A DNA stretch of 64,000 bases from the NCBI RefSeq assembly GCF_003325355.1, contig NZ_CP030850.1, forward strand, positions 186,001 through 250,000. The letters run 5' to 3'. How positions within the stretch are numbered: the stretch's first letter is position 1; every line of letters begins with the position of its first letter. The notes under the pieces were generated by a model. That model saw nothing but the letters and a program-made list of their open reading frames with translations. It did not search any database and was not told the DNA's origin. Position numbers and translations under genes: made by a program. Below, piece by piece: positions 1 through 8,645 of this stretch. Origin of the DNA: Runella rosea (GTDB lineage: Bacteria > Bacteroidota > Bacteroidia > Cytophagales > Spirosomataceae).

Positions 1-161
1 AAGAACTGAAGGGCAAGGAAGACGACTACCAAACGCTCATCAAACGCCTAATGACCAACAAGGTGTTTCAGAAATTGTTGGCTGACCCAGCAGGCAAAGC
101 CGCATTTTTAGAAGCCCTCACCGCCATGATTGCCGAATTAGACGCAATTGACGAGGAATAA
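1..161 (+). CDS. tssB: TssB, T6SS sheath small subunit (3' end only)
   Basis: An open frame runs from the window edge to a TAA at 159-161 and encodes about 52 residues. The end is acidic (IAELDAIDEE) and contains NKVFQKLLADP, which resembles the C-terminal helix of TssB sheath subunits. TssB pairs with TssC to form the contractile sheath in the cytoplasm. The assignment rests mainly on position, 48 bp upstream of tssC, the standard tssB-tssC order. The 5' part lies outside the window. Confidence 0.7.
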   Translation, partial: ELKGKEDDYQTLIKRLMTNKVFQKLLADPAGKAAFLEALTAMIAELDAIDEE

Positions 162-209
162 AACGACATCCCCTAACAGAATGACGAACTTTTGCAACTG
201 AAACCCGCT

Positions 210-1568
210 ATGGCACAAGAAGAACAACTACCTCAATCAAAAGAACTTTTCAAAGAGAAGGCCGCGCCCCGTCCGTTGACTCAAATAGTCCCTCAATTGT
301 CAAAATATGGCGGTTTTGAGTTTATTAAAACCATCGTGGACGGTACTGAAAATATGGATCCGACCAAAAAGGCGCGTAAAGCGATGTTTTTGGAGGAAGA
401 AGACAACAAAGCCGATCGCAAAAAACTCAAAAAACGCCTTCAGGCCGTGGCTGATTTGCTCTCAGCGCACGATAATGTGGCGGATATGATAGCTGATGCC
501 GAACAAAAAGCCGCCTCGGCCAGCGAAACGCTTAAATCTAACTTACTCAATTGCCTGAGTCAGACGGAGGAACTGGAGCGCTCTTATCGTTCGTTGGCGT
601 TGTTTTTTGAAAATACCGCCGAAGAAAAAGTGAAAAATCTGGTGCTTTTTGATGCTGGTAACGACATGACGACCGATGTGGACGGTTTTAGTAATCCAAC
701 AGGAATTTTTGAGCAACTAGCCAAAGAACTCCGCGACAACTATGACCGCTTCGATTTAACAAATAATTATTCCTTGGTAGTGATACCGGGCTGGTTGAAG
801 AAAAATATCATCGTGGACAAATGGGCCGAACTTGCTCACCAAAACAAAACGATGATGATTACTGATTATCGCCACCTAGACAGTGCTGAAGACGTGGAAG
901 CGGCCTTCGACAAAGATAAACTGACGGGCTCAGATGCGTACAAATCCCACGTAATGATGCCTTGCAACTGGGTGGTGGGCCGTGAAGCCAACACCGATAT
1001 AGGGGAAGAAGATCACCTCTTTGTTCCTCCTTCAATGGCCTTGGCTGGCTTGCTTTGGGGTGGAAATATTGCCCAACCATCGGCGGGATTGGCCAACGGT
1101 AAACTCAAAATGGCCAGTGGAACGCGCTTCACGATGCGCAAAAACGAAGTGGCGCAATTGGAAAACCGAGGCCTGATTCCGTTGATTTATGAGTGGGGCC
1201 GTGTAGTGCCGCAGTCGGCCAAAACCCTCTTTGACGGCGACAACGTCGGTTTGCAAACGTACAGTGTGGTACGTGTGTTTGACTGGATTGGCAAAATCAT
1301 GCAGGATTTTCTGAACCGTCGCACGTTTGAGAATATCGACAACAAGATGTTGGAAGACATCAAAAAGCAGATTTCAAAGTTCTTGGCCGAAATTCGCGGG
1401 CCAGGAAAGATCATCGAAGACTACCGCAATCTGGAAGTAAAGCGCCATCCGCAGAAGCCTACGCACGTGATTGTGAACATGGATTTGAAGCCCTTCTTCC
1501 CTGCCAAAGTATTTGCTATCAACATGACAGGTACCAAAGGTGATTGGGATTCGGAATTGAAACCGTAA
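210..1568 (+). CDS. tssC: TssC, T6SS contractile sheath large subunit
   Basis: This 452-aa protein matches the TssC family of Bacteroidota T6SSiii (DUF5458 type) in length and character. It has a basic, charged helical region near residues 50-85, and a mid-protein stretch with LFDAGNDM and VVIPGW. TssC assembles with TssB into the sheath whose contraction drives the Hcp tube out of the cell. An in-frame TTG at 192 would add six residues, but the ATG at 210 (MAQEEQLP) is the more credible start. It heads the run of T6SS genes that continues to 12734. Confidence 0.93.
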   Translation: MAQEEQLPQSKELFKEKAAPRPLTQIVPQLSKYGGFEFIKTIVDGTENMDPTKKARKAMFLEEEDNKADRKKLKKRLQAVADLLSAHDNVADMIADAEQKAASASETLKSNLLNCLSQTEELERSYRSLALFFENTAEEKVKNLVLFDAGNDMTTDVDGFSNPTGIFEQLAKELRDNYDRFDLTNNYSLVVIPGWLKKNIIVDKWAELAHQNKTMMITDYRHLDSAEDVEAAFDKDKLTGSDAYKSHVMMPCNWVVGREANTDIGEEDHLFVPPSMALAGLLWGGNIAQPSAGLANGKLKMASGTRFTMRKNEVAQLENRGLIPLIYEWGRVVPQSAKTLFDGDNVGLQTYSVVRVFDWIGKIMQDFLNRRTFENIDNKMLEDIKKQISKFLAEIRGPGKIIEDYRNLEVKRHPQKPTHVIVNMDLKPFFPAKVFAINMTGTKGDWDSELKP

Positions 1569-1623
1569 AACTTCAGAAGGTGTCATTCTGTAAAAAGAGT
1601 GACACCCATTAAAAGACACAAAT

Positions 1624-2385
1624 ATGGGAAAGCCCGCTGCAGCTGTAGGCGACATGCACATTTGTCCGATGGTAACGCCCGGTACACCGCCTGTCCCTCA
1701 CGTAGGAGGGGCGATTTTACCACCTGGAGCGCCGACGGTTTTGATCGGGGGAAAGTTTGCGGCTACTTTTGGTAATATGTGTGTATGCACTGGCCCACCT
1801 GACAGTATAGTTCTAGGCTCTATGGGGGTGTTTATTGGTGGCAATCCCTCGGCCAGAATAGGTGACACAACCGCCCACGGTGGAAATATTGTGTTAGGTA
1901 ATTTTACAGTACTGGTAGGCGATTTAGATGTCTCTACTTTAACTCCTGCTAATATTGCTTTTCTGTTAGCATTCATCAATCGTGCTAATTCAGTTGTCAA
2001 CTGTGGACACATTATTGACCAAGTCATTAGTATGATACGTACAGGCAGAGGGGGAGCCGCCCCAGCTGGAGGAGATGGGTCGTGGACAGAAATTAATAGT
2101 CGTTTGGGGGTTAATATTGACTTTAACAACCCTACCAACTTGAATACGGTCTTCAACCAAGTACAAGCTGGCGGACCAGGTACGATGCAAGTTGTTGGCA
2201 TTGATTATGGAAACGGAAGATCACACATAGTAGTGGTAGCAAACGTAAACGGTCAGACGGGAGTGATGGAAGGACAAAATTGGGGGCCAGGGCAAGACCG
2301 AGGATTTATTACTGATCCTGCCGTAGCCAATGCCCGCTACAATCCCAGCGGAACTACTACTTATGCCGCGAGTCCAGTACCATAA
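1624..2385 (+). CDS. PAAR spike protein with C-terminal papain-like toxin candidate
   Basis: Residues 1-100 form a PAAR domain: glycine/proline-rich repeats with H12, C53, C55 and H85 as likely metal ligands. PAAR proteins cap the VgrG spike and carry effectors. After a hydrophobic linker (about 106-121) comes a roughly 130-residue C-terminal domain. It has VNCGH (C127), then RSHIVVV (H201), then MEGQNW (Q218). The order Cys, His on a beta-strand, then a polar residue about 17 positions later resembles the papain-fold toxins (Tox-PL glutamine deamidase or amidase type). The next gene encodes an Imm35/YrhB-like protein, which fits an effector-immunity pair. The toxin class is inferred from motifs only; an NlpC/P60- or CHAP-like peptidoglycan amidase is an alternative. 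It lies 55 bp after tssC. Confidence 0.8.
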   Translation: MGKPAAAVGDMHICPMVTPGTPPVPHVGGAILPPGAPTVLIGGKFAATFGNMCVCTGPPDSIVLGSMGVFIGGNPSARIGDTTAHGGNIVLGNFTVLVGDLDVSTLTPANIAFLLAFINRANSVVNCGHIIDQVISMIRTGRGGAAPAGGDGSWTEINSRLGVNIDFNNPTNLNTVFNQVQAGGPGTMQVVGIDYGNGRSHIVVVANVNGQTGVMEGQNWGPGQDRGFITDPAVANARYNPSGTTTYAASPVP

Positions 2386-2406
2386 TCTAACTAAATGGAC
2401 CCTAGG

Positions 2407-2790
2407 ATGAAACGATATTGGTTGTATCTGATGCTCATTGCAGTTTGTCAAACGTATTGTGTTGGGCAAAAAAAACAACAAAAATTATCCAAAAATAAAA
2501 TGGTTGACTACTATCAAGCACGGACGATTGCACTCGAAAAAATGGCTACATTTTCTCCCGCAATAGATGTAGTACTATGGGAAGAACAAACCATCACAAA
2601 ACCCTATGGATGGATATTTATGTTCACTACTGAAAAATACATTGAAACCCGCAATCCAAATGATACTCGGCCTGGCACTCCCGCTATCATCGTAGAATAC
2701 CAAACAGGACTGGCCACTGAAACACCTTCCTCCGTACCCCTAGAAACATTTCTGAAAGAATTTGAGAAGAAGTTTCAGCCAAAATATTAG
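2407..2790 (+). CDS. Imm35/YrhB-like immunity protein with signal peptide
   Basis: This 127-aa protein starts 21 bp after the PAAR effector. The chosen ATG at 2407 leads directly into a signal peptide (KR, then a hydrophobic stretch, ending near CVGQ). The ATG at 2395 would add four residues before it. The mature part has the YrhB/Imm35 pattern: a GWIF beta-strand, YIETRNP, PGTPAIIVEYQTG, then PLETFLKEFE. Imm35-type proteins are found as immunity partners in polymorphic-toxin loci, so the role here is to protect the producer from the upstream toxin. The signal peptide implies that it acts in the periplasm. Confidence 0.78.
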   Translation: MKRYWLYLMLIAVCQTYCVGQKKQQKLSKNKMVDYYQARTIALEKMATFSPAIDVVLWEEQTITKPYGWIFMFTTEKYIETRNPNDTRPGTPAIIVEYQTGLATETPSSVPLETFLKEFEKKFQPKY

Positions 2791-2872
2791 GGAGATTCAA
2801 AAACATTAAGAAAACAAATTCAATCATTTATTTTTCACTCATAAACATTTTAACCTCAAAACGCTTACAACC

Positions 2873-3265
2873 ATGGCACACAAGGCAACCATCAAAATCG
2901 ACGGCACTGAATTCGAAGTACTACATTGCTCATACTCGTTTCACCAACACGTAAATCCTCATACCAACGAAACTACTTCAGAAGTATTTGGTGGCAACAT
3001 CGACGTAACCATCGAAACTCGTAACGCAAACGCGAAAATCATTGAGTTGATGACCCTCCAACACAAAGATGATATCGACGGCGAAATTAAATTTGTGAAC
3101 CAGAAAGGCGAAGAACTACGAACCATTAAATTCAACGATGCCTCGGTAGTCAACTTCAGCGAAACATTCAACTTGGCAGGAGCGGGGACAGGAACCCAAA
3201 CTTTTACCATCTGCTCACGGGACTTGGACGTCAACGGACAAAAGTTAAAATTGAAGAGAGAGTAG
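2873..3265 (+). CDS. tssD: Hcp (TssD), T6SS inner tube protein
   Basis: This 130-aa all-beta protein has the typical length and character of Bacteroidota Hcp/TssD. Its N-terminus is MAHKATIKIDG, and it contains SYSFHQHVNP, a short ETTSEVFGG loop and the closing motif LNGQKL-like (VNGQKLKLKRE). Hcp hexamers stack into the tube expelled by sheath contraction and can carry effectors in their lumen. It sits just before vgrG, as in other T6SSiii loci. The 82-bp upstream gap is AT-rich, and I see no TAnnTTTG box in it. Confidence 0.9.
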   Translation: MAHKATIKIDGTEFEVLHCSYSFHQHVNPHTNETTSEVFGGNIDVTIETRNANAKIIELMTLQHKDDIDGEIKFVNQKGEELRTIKFNDASVVNFSETFNLAGAGTGTQTFTICSRDLDVNGQKLKLKRE

Positions 3266-3382
3266 CTTTTAAGCCTTTGTTTGTGCCGCATTCTGCGAAA
3301 AAATAACCCCTCGCTAATGTGGCACAACTGTTTTTTTGACAGATTGACCCTTTTTATTTTCAGCAAGTTATTATGTTATATC

Positions 3383-5224
3383 ATGGCTCTCACCAATACT
3401 TTTACTGCCAGCACTGAAATCACCATTAACGGTGAAACCATTCGGCGTGTCAATCACCTGCGGATTGGTCAGCGGTTTGAAAGTCACCACGATTTCGAAA
3501 TCAGCGTATCGCCAGATATGCTCGCCAATCGATTCATAAAACTGAAAGAACTGGCAGAAAAATTTGTTGGGAAAACAGCCGCCATTACCCTGCGTCAGGG
3601 TCGGTTAGGGGTAACTGAACAAACACAGATTTTTTCGGGAATTGTCACGTCGATACGGCTGGTCAAGGGACAAAGTCAATCGAGCACGTACCTGATTTCG
3701 GGATTAAGCCCAACCATCCAATTAGCGGCGGGTGTCACAACGCGCAGTTTTACTGACAAAACGCTGATGGATATTGTTACGCAGGTTCTTTCTCCTTTTT
3801 CTTTTGCCGCAAGTATGGCCCCTGCCAACAGCACGCCTATTCCTTACGTGACGCAGTATGAGGAAGATAACTTCCATTTTTTGCAACGCTTGGCCGAAGA
3901 GTTCGGCGAATGGATGTTTTATGATGGGAGAACGTTGATTTTTGGTAAAAATATCCGAGAAACCTCCCCCACGGTAGCTTTGACCCACGGAACCAATCTA
4001 TTTGATATGGAATACGGACTGCGGGTAACACCCCTCAATTTTAAGGCTTCGTATTTTAATTATGAGGCGTTTGATTTATTTAAAGCAGATTCGGCAAGTG
4101 AACAGGTGGAAGGGTTGAGTTCTTTCCCCCAAATGGCATTTGACCGCTCCAAAGAAGTTTTTGCCGATGATTTGATGAATATCAACTTCACGGACCATGT
4201 CAGTGAAAGTAGTCTTAAAACGGCGGTGAAACTCAAGAGAAGCGAGCAGGCCAATAAATTGGCCGTGTTTACGGGACGTAGCCCCGAAATGGAGATGAAA
4301 ATAGGCGGCTTGGTGAATATCACTGAGCCAGTGTTTATAGATGGAATACGTACAGATACCATTGATTACGGCACGTTTGTAGTGACCCGATTGAATCATT
4401 TTGTCGATGCTCGTGGCGTATATCAAGCTAATTTTGAGGCTGTTCCGCAGGATAGTACTTTTCCGCCCGTTGATTATCGCATTGTAATGCCAGTGGCCAG
4501 GCCACACATCGCGCAGGTGAGGGATACAAATGATCCGTTGAAATTGGGTCGGATTAAAGTGCAGTTTGGCTGGCAGCCGCAGGGTGATACAACGCCGTTT
4601 ATTCGGGTAGCGAGCATGATGACGGGTCGCTCAAAAGGGTATTTTATCCCCGAGGTTAGCGATATGGTGATGGTAGACTTTGAGTTTGGGAATCCTGATT
4701 TACCTTACGTAAGCGGCAGTTTGTACGCCAACGACGGAGGCACTCGAATGCCCGGCGATGAATTATTTAAAGCAGATAATCACATCAAAGGAATCATTAC
4801 CCGGGGCGGTAATCACATTATTATTGACGATAGCGAGGGGAAGGAAAACATTAAAATTTTTAACAAAGAAAATAAAAATGAGATTGAACTATCACTGGAT
4901 GGCGGGTCTCACATAAATATCAAAAGTAAAGGTTCGGTGAATATTAGCGCGGGTAGTATCAATCTCAATGCTTCAAAAATTAATATCAAAGCGTCGGAAG
5001 ATTTGGTGTTACACGGAGAAGACAATATCAAAGGGACGTCAAAAGATAAGATTGATATTCAAGCCAAGAGCTATAAACTAAAATCTGACACGGATGTGGA
5101 TATTGAAGGAATGAACGTAAATATCAAAGCAACGGCCAATGCTAAAGTAGAAGCTGGAGCACAATTGGAGCTAAAAGGTGGGCCGATGGCCACCATGAAA
5201 GCGGGCATTATTCAAATCAATTGA
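3383..5224 (+). CDS. tssI: VgrG (TssI), T6SS spike protein
   Basis: This 613-aa protein begins at ATG 3383 (MALTNTFT). Longer starts back to 3281 would add a non-homologous leader. Residues 1-370 have the gp27/gp44-like base of VgrG. Residues about 375-470 form the gp5 OB-fold (RPHIAQV, LGRIKVQFGWQ, GNPDLPYVSGS). The last 110 residues are repeated short beta-strands (INIKSKG, VNISAG, INIKASE), the needle beta-helix. There is no extra C-terminal effector domain. It carries the PAAR tip. The stop at 5222-5224 is 2 bp before the tssE ATG. Confidence 0.95.
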   Translation: MALTNTFTASTEITINGETIRRVNHLRIGQRFESHHDFEISVSPDMLANRFIKLKELAEKFVGKTAAITLRQGRLGVTEQTQIFSGIVTSIRLVKGQSQSSTYLISGLSPTIQLAAGVTTRSFTDKTLMDIVTQVLSPFSFAASMAPANSTPIPYVTQYEEDNFHFLQRLAEEFGEWMFYDGRTLIFGKNIRETSPTVALTHGTNLFDMEYGLRVTPLNFKASYFNYEAFDLFKADSASEQVEGLSSFPQMAFDRSKEVFADDLMNINFTDHVSESSLKTAVKLKRSEQANKLAVFTGRSPEMEMKIGGLVNITEPVFIDGIRTDTIDYGTFVVTRLNHFVDARGVYQANFEAVPQDSTFPPVDYRIVMPVARPHIAQVRDTNDPLKLGRIKVQFGWQPQGDTTPFIRVASMMTGRSKGYFIPEVSDMVMVDFEFGNPDLPYVSGSLYANDGGTRMPGDELFKADNHIKGIITRGGNHIIIDDSEGKENIKIFNKENKNEIELSLDGGSHINIKSKGSVNISAGSINLNASKINIKASEDLVLHGEDNIKGTSKDKIDIQAKSYKLKSDTDVDIEGMNVNIKATANAKVEAGAQLELKGGPMATMKAGIIQIN

Positions 5225-5226
5225 TT

Positions 5227-5649
5227 ATGCCCGACGAGTATTATCCCGTACCGCCTTCTTTTGGCTCCTTAATGAAGCGCCAATTCACCGAAAAAATCTC
5301 GGTGGAGGATTCTATTGCCCAAAATATATCGCTTTATCTGGCGTCCAAACCCAAGGAGTTTCATTTTGACCATAATTACGGATGCATCATTCACGGGTAT
5401 GATTTTCGGCAATTGAGAGATACTCCGAGCAAGGACCAAATCAAACGGTCGGTGGAAGAATACCTGAAAAAATTTGAACCGAGAATTACAATTATTAAAG
5501 TTGATATTGAAATTACGGATGTAGAAGAAAAAGTAGAGGGTGGAAGCCCGCGTATTTGTCGCTACATCCAAATCATTATTTCAAGTACCCTCGTTCAGAC
5601 CCAAGAACGCTTGAAAGACATGAAGTTTCGATTAGTGAGGTATTCTTAA
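5227..5649 (+). CDS. tssE: TssE, gp25-like baseplate subunit
   Basis: This 140-aa protein has the gp25/TssE fold signature: an N-terminal helix with EDSIAQNISLYLASKP, the central YGCII(H)GYDFRQLRD and a C-terminal IQIIISSTL strand. In T6SS and phages this baseplate wedge protein starts sheath polymerisation. The ATG at 5227 is preferred over a TTG at 5221 that overlaps the vgrG stop. Tight spacing with vgrG and tssF indicates co-transcription. Confidence 0.9.
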   Translation: MPDEYYPVPPSFGSLMKRQFTEKISVEDSIAQNISLYLASKPKEFHFDHNYGCIIHGYDFRQLRDTPSKDQIKRSVEEYLKKFEPRITIIKVDIEITDVEEKVEGGSPRICRYIQIIISSTLVQTQERLKDMKFRLVRYS

Positions 5650-5678
5650 GGTGAGCCGCCTACCCATAACCCCTAACA

Positions 5679-7514
5679 ATGTACAACGAACCCCAACGAT
5701 ACAAAACCCGCGAACAAATCCGAAGCGAAATGATTCGGGAAATTGCGCGTTTGTGGCATTATGACGAGAGTGATTTAGCCATCGAAAGCTTTGACCCACT
5801 GGTTGGAATGCTGTTAGGAGCTTTTGCGACTGGGCTTGAAAATATTCACCATGAGTTAGACAATTCGCGGAGCCGGGTGGTACAACGCTTGGCACATTTG
5901 CTTACGCCAGAGGTACTAACGGGGCCACAACCTGCCCATGCCATGATGAAAGCGGGTATCATTGATCCCACTTTCGATGTATTGCCAGAACATACATTTA
6001 ATTGTGCATTGGCGGGAAAAGAGTTTTTTTTCTCATCGGTGGGGCACTATACCCTGCATAATCTCCGATTGAATACCGTCATTATGCAAAGCCGTATCCG
6101 AGAGATGGGCATGGGAGGCGCACCGCGTGAATTTTTTATGGACCAGGCGTTGCCGTTGGATGAAGTCTGGATTGGCCTGTCTTTAAACGAGGAATTGGAA
6201 GCCCTTGATGACCTTGCACTCTTTTTTGATTGGCGCAATGACCCCTCACGCACCACCCATCTGAGCCGTTTATTGGACGTACGGATGTTTACCGAAACAG
6301 AAGAACTTCAGGTAGTGCAGGGGTTGGCAAACAAAAAAACTTTTGACGGACTGGCTAATGAACTGGGGGCTTCGGCCCGAATTGAGCGGACGGTCCAACG
6401 CCAATACGACGGGCATGTCCTGAGCGTCAGCAGTCGCAATCGACTAACGGGGCAGGAAATTTCCATTCAAAGCCAAAAGAAAAAATATCCCGAAGCCATC
6501 ACTTCCTTCCTGCGCCCTGATGAGCTTCAGCGGTATTTTGTGCAGGAATTGTTTTGGATAAAAATCAAATTTCCGGGGGCATTATCACCAGAAATTTTGT
6601 CACGTATGTACCTTGATGTAAACGCTTTTCCAGTAGTCAACCGCCGGGCGGTTACTAATTTTCAGGAATTGCGTGCGTTGTTTAATGTATTTCCCATTCG
6701 TACCGAAGAAACTGACTTTTTTCTGGATATGATTGAGGTTGAGACTCCTACGGGGGCTAAACTCGCCAATGTGCAGCAGTTCAATCGAGAAACGGGTAAT
6801 CAATATTTGCTCCGACAGGGTGGCGTGGCGCGTTTTGATGAGCGCGATGCTTCCGAAATTTTGTCGTATTTGGTGGATTTATTGCGGGACGAAGGAGCCA
6901 TGTTTATGGCCTTGGGACGTGGTGAAATCGAAAACGACGTGGAAGAAATTCGGAAACGGCTGGAACGCATCAGCAATATTATTAAAAAAGATAATTTTCA
7001 AAATTGGTTTATAAGCGCCAAAACCACCGAAAAAACGGGGCGACTAAGTATACGCTATTGGACTACGAAAGCAGATGCCGCCAACAACCTCGCGTTTGGA
7101 ACAAAACTAATGCGTGACCGCGCAAATATTGCTTTTACGGACGACATAACCATGCTCCTCACCACCACCAAAGGCGGGCAGCGACCGTTGCAGGGAGACG
7201 ATAATTTGCCCGTTTTCAAAAAAGCAATCCTCACCCGAGGGCGCGCCGTGACGATGGAAGATTACAAAGCGGTGTGTTTTGCCGAATTGGGCGATAAATT
7301 AAAACGGGTGGAAATCACCAAGGGCTTCAGCATGGGAGCGTCTCAGTATCAGGGACTACAGCGAACCTTAGACATCAACCTTACGTCTAATCCTGCAAAA
7401 CCGCTTCCGCCCGAGCAATGGTCGGAGTATAGTTTACGCATCAAACATTTGTTGGAAGAACAGTCGTCGGGTGTTTTGCCCATCAGGATGTTGGTCAACG
7501 GAACAGTAACTTGA
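5679..7514 (+). CDS. tssF: TssF, T6SS baseplate subunit
   Basis: This 611-aa protein carries the typical TssF N-terminus: the ARLWHYDE stretch, SFDPLVGMLLGAFATGLE and a long helix ending RLAHLLTPEVL. These are followed by the large beta-rich middle of the family. TssF forms the baseplate wedge with TssG and TssE around the VgrG hub. The length is usual for T6SSiii TssF. The 29-bp gap after tssE and the order E-F-G support the assignment. Confidence 0.93.
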   Translation: MYNEPQRYKTREQIRSEMIREIARLWHYDESDLAIESFDPLVGMLLGAFATGLENIHHELDNSRSRVVQRLAHLLTPEVLTGPQPAHAMMKAGIIDPTFDVLPEHTFNCALAGKEFFFSSVGHYTLHNLRLNTVIMQSRIREMGMGGAPREFFMDQALPLDEVWIGLSLNEELEALDDLALFFDWRNDPSRTTHLSRLLDVRMFTETEELQVVQGLANKKTFDGLANELGASARIERTVQRQYDGHVLSVSSRNRLTGQEISIQSQKKKYPEAITSFLRPDELQRYFVQELFWIKIKFPGALSPEILSRMYLDVNAFPVVNRRAVTNFQELRALFNVFPIRTEETDFFLDMIEVETPTGAKLANVQQFNRETGNQYLLRQGGVARFDERDASEILSYLVDLLRDEGAMFMALGRGEIENDVEEIRKRLERISNIIKKDNFQNWFISAKTTEKTGRLSIRYWTTKADAANNLAFGTKLMRDRANIAFTDDITMLLTTTKGGQRPLQGDDNLPVFKKAILTRGRAVTMEDYKAVCFAELGDKLKRVEITKGFSMGASQYQGLQRTLDINLTSNPAKPLPPEQWSEYSLRIKHLLEEQSSGVLPIRMLVNGTVT

Positions 7515-7642
7515 ATGACGAAGGAGCGAATGACGACGTGGGCCGAGCGATGACGAATTCGGAATTCGTTCTTCTGAATTCTTACATCCTACCTCTGATT
7601 TCCTACTTCCTATCTCCCATTAACCAACCAACAAAATAACCT
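7515..7642 (+). repeat. tssF-tssG spacer with clustered GAATTC and small inverted repeat
   Basis: This 128-bp gap is the longest between T6SS structural genes apart from gene edges. It holds GAATTC at 7555-7560, 7562-7567 and 7576-7581, and an 8-bp inverted repeat ACGAATTC/GAATTCGT centred on 7561. A pyrimidine-rich tract follows (about 7582-7622). No open frame or TAnnTTTG promoter was seen. It may be a dispersed intergenic repeat, but that cannot be tested here. Confidence 0.4.
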
Positions 7643-8587
7643 ATGTCACCCGAAGAACTCAAATCAGCGTTGGATCAATTGCCCGTCAGGCGGCTTCGGG
7701 TAGAGGCCGTGGTGGATGAATTGATTGCGTGCGGGTTTTGTCGGAAAGAAGAAATCGTCATTTATCCCGAACGCTCATCGGCGTATTTTTACGAACGGGA
7801 TGTTTCAGAAATCGAGGAAGTATTTAACGAACTGACCGGAACTTCGTGGTACCGGGTCAATACCCCCCGCGACGGTTTGTATGACACCTTGCCTGAGCGT
7901 CTTTTTCACCGGCCCACGGGCCGCAATAAAACCGATGAGCAATGGGAGGAGATTCGGAATGAAGAAGAACGCCAAGAAGACGATGCGCGGCAGTTTTTTC
8001 TGCCCTTCGACAACGCCATCACTCATCAACGGGTGCGCATTGAGCAGTTTGAAAAACAAGCGTTGGCGGGGCAGGACAAAGGTTTTTTGAAGGAGTTTTT
8101 AGCCGTTTTCTGGCCAGAAAGTGCCCATTTGTCCTTGACAGATAATCAGCAGGCTTCGTTGTTTCAAATAACCACCATTGCTCACAAAGCCGCTGGGAAT
8201 TTGGTGTGGATGCGTGATTGTTTTGAGCAATTGTTGGGGGATTCGGTGAAACTAGACTATGAGTCAATTGTCCAGTCATTACCCGTCGAGGCTCCTTTCA
8301 TGCCACTTGGTGAGGCCGCTTTAGGCGTGGATACGGTCATTGCCACTCCTTCGTTGACCGACCAATTCCTTTGTTTGAAAATCTCTATCGGCCCACTCAC
8401 AGCTCACCAAATGGAAGGGTATGTTCCCAATGGTAGACAACGAAAAATGGTCGATTTTTTAGCTGGATTATTAGTGCCGATTGAATTGGATTGGCGGTTG
8501 GAGTTGCTGCCCCAAAAATCCGAAGATGGATTTCAGTTAAATAATGGCAGTCAGGCGGCATTATTAGGTTTTACGACGGTTTTATGA
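7643..8587 (+). CDS. tssG: TssG, T6SS baseplate subunit
   Basis: This 314-aa protein occupies the tssG position after tssF. It has sequence typical of T6SSiii TssG: VRRLRVEAVVDELIACG near the N-terminus, a basic, glutamate-rich central segment (about 100-120) and a C-terminal domain with GPLTAHQMEGYVPNG. TssG links the TssF pair in the baseplate wedge and contacts TssK. Family identity is less clear by eye than for TssE or TssF, because TssG sequences diverge strongly. Position and length agree. Confidence 0.8.
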   Translation: MSPEELKSALDQLPVRRLRVEAVVDELIACGFCRKEEIVIYPERSSAYFYERDVSEIEEVFNELTGTSWYRVNTPRDGLYDTLPERLFHRPTGRNKTDEQWEEIRNEEERQEDDARQFFLPFDNAITHQRVRIEQFEKQALAGQDKGFLKEFLAVFWPESAHLSLTDNQQASLFQITTIAHKAAGNLVWMRDCFEQLLGDSVKLDYESIVQSLPVEAPFMPLGEAALGVDTVIATPSLTDQFLCLKISIGPLTAHQMEGYVPNGRQRKMVDFLAGLLVPIELDWRLELLPQKSEDGFQLNNGSQAALLGFTTVL

Positions 8588-8645
8588 GTATTTTTAGTGA
8601 AGAATGGAGACTAATTTCAAATTTAGTAATTAATCAATTGTAGTA

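Noticed and set aside
192-209. TTG start for tssC six codons upstream
   Set aside because: ATG at 210 gives a normal N-terminus and TTG starts are rare; the same reasoning set the starts of tssE, the sugar transferase, the Wzz-type, GT-C-like and GT39-like genes.
1698-2201. 167-aa open frame on the - strand inside the PAAR gene
   Set aside because: It is antisense to a clearly coding gene and its proline-rich product is a mirror of the PAAR repeats.
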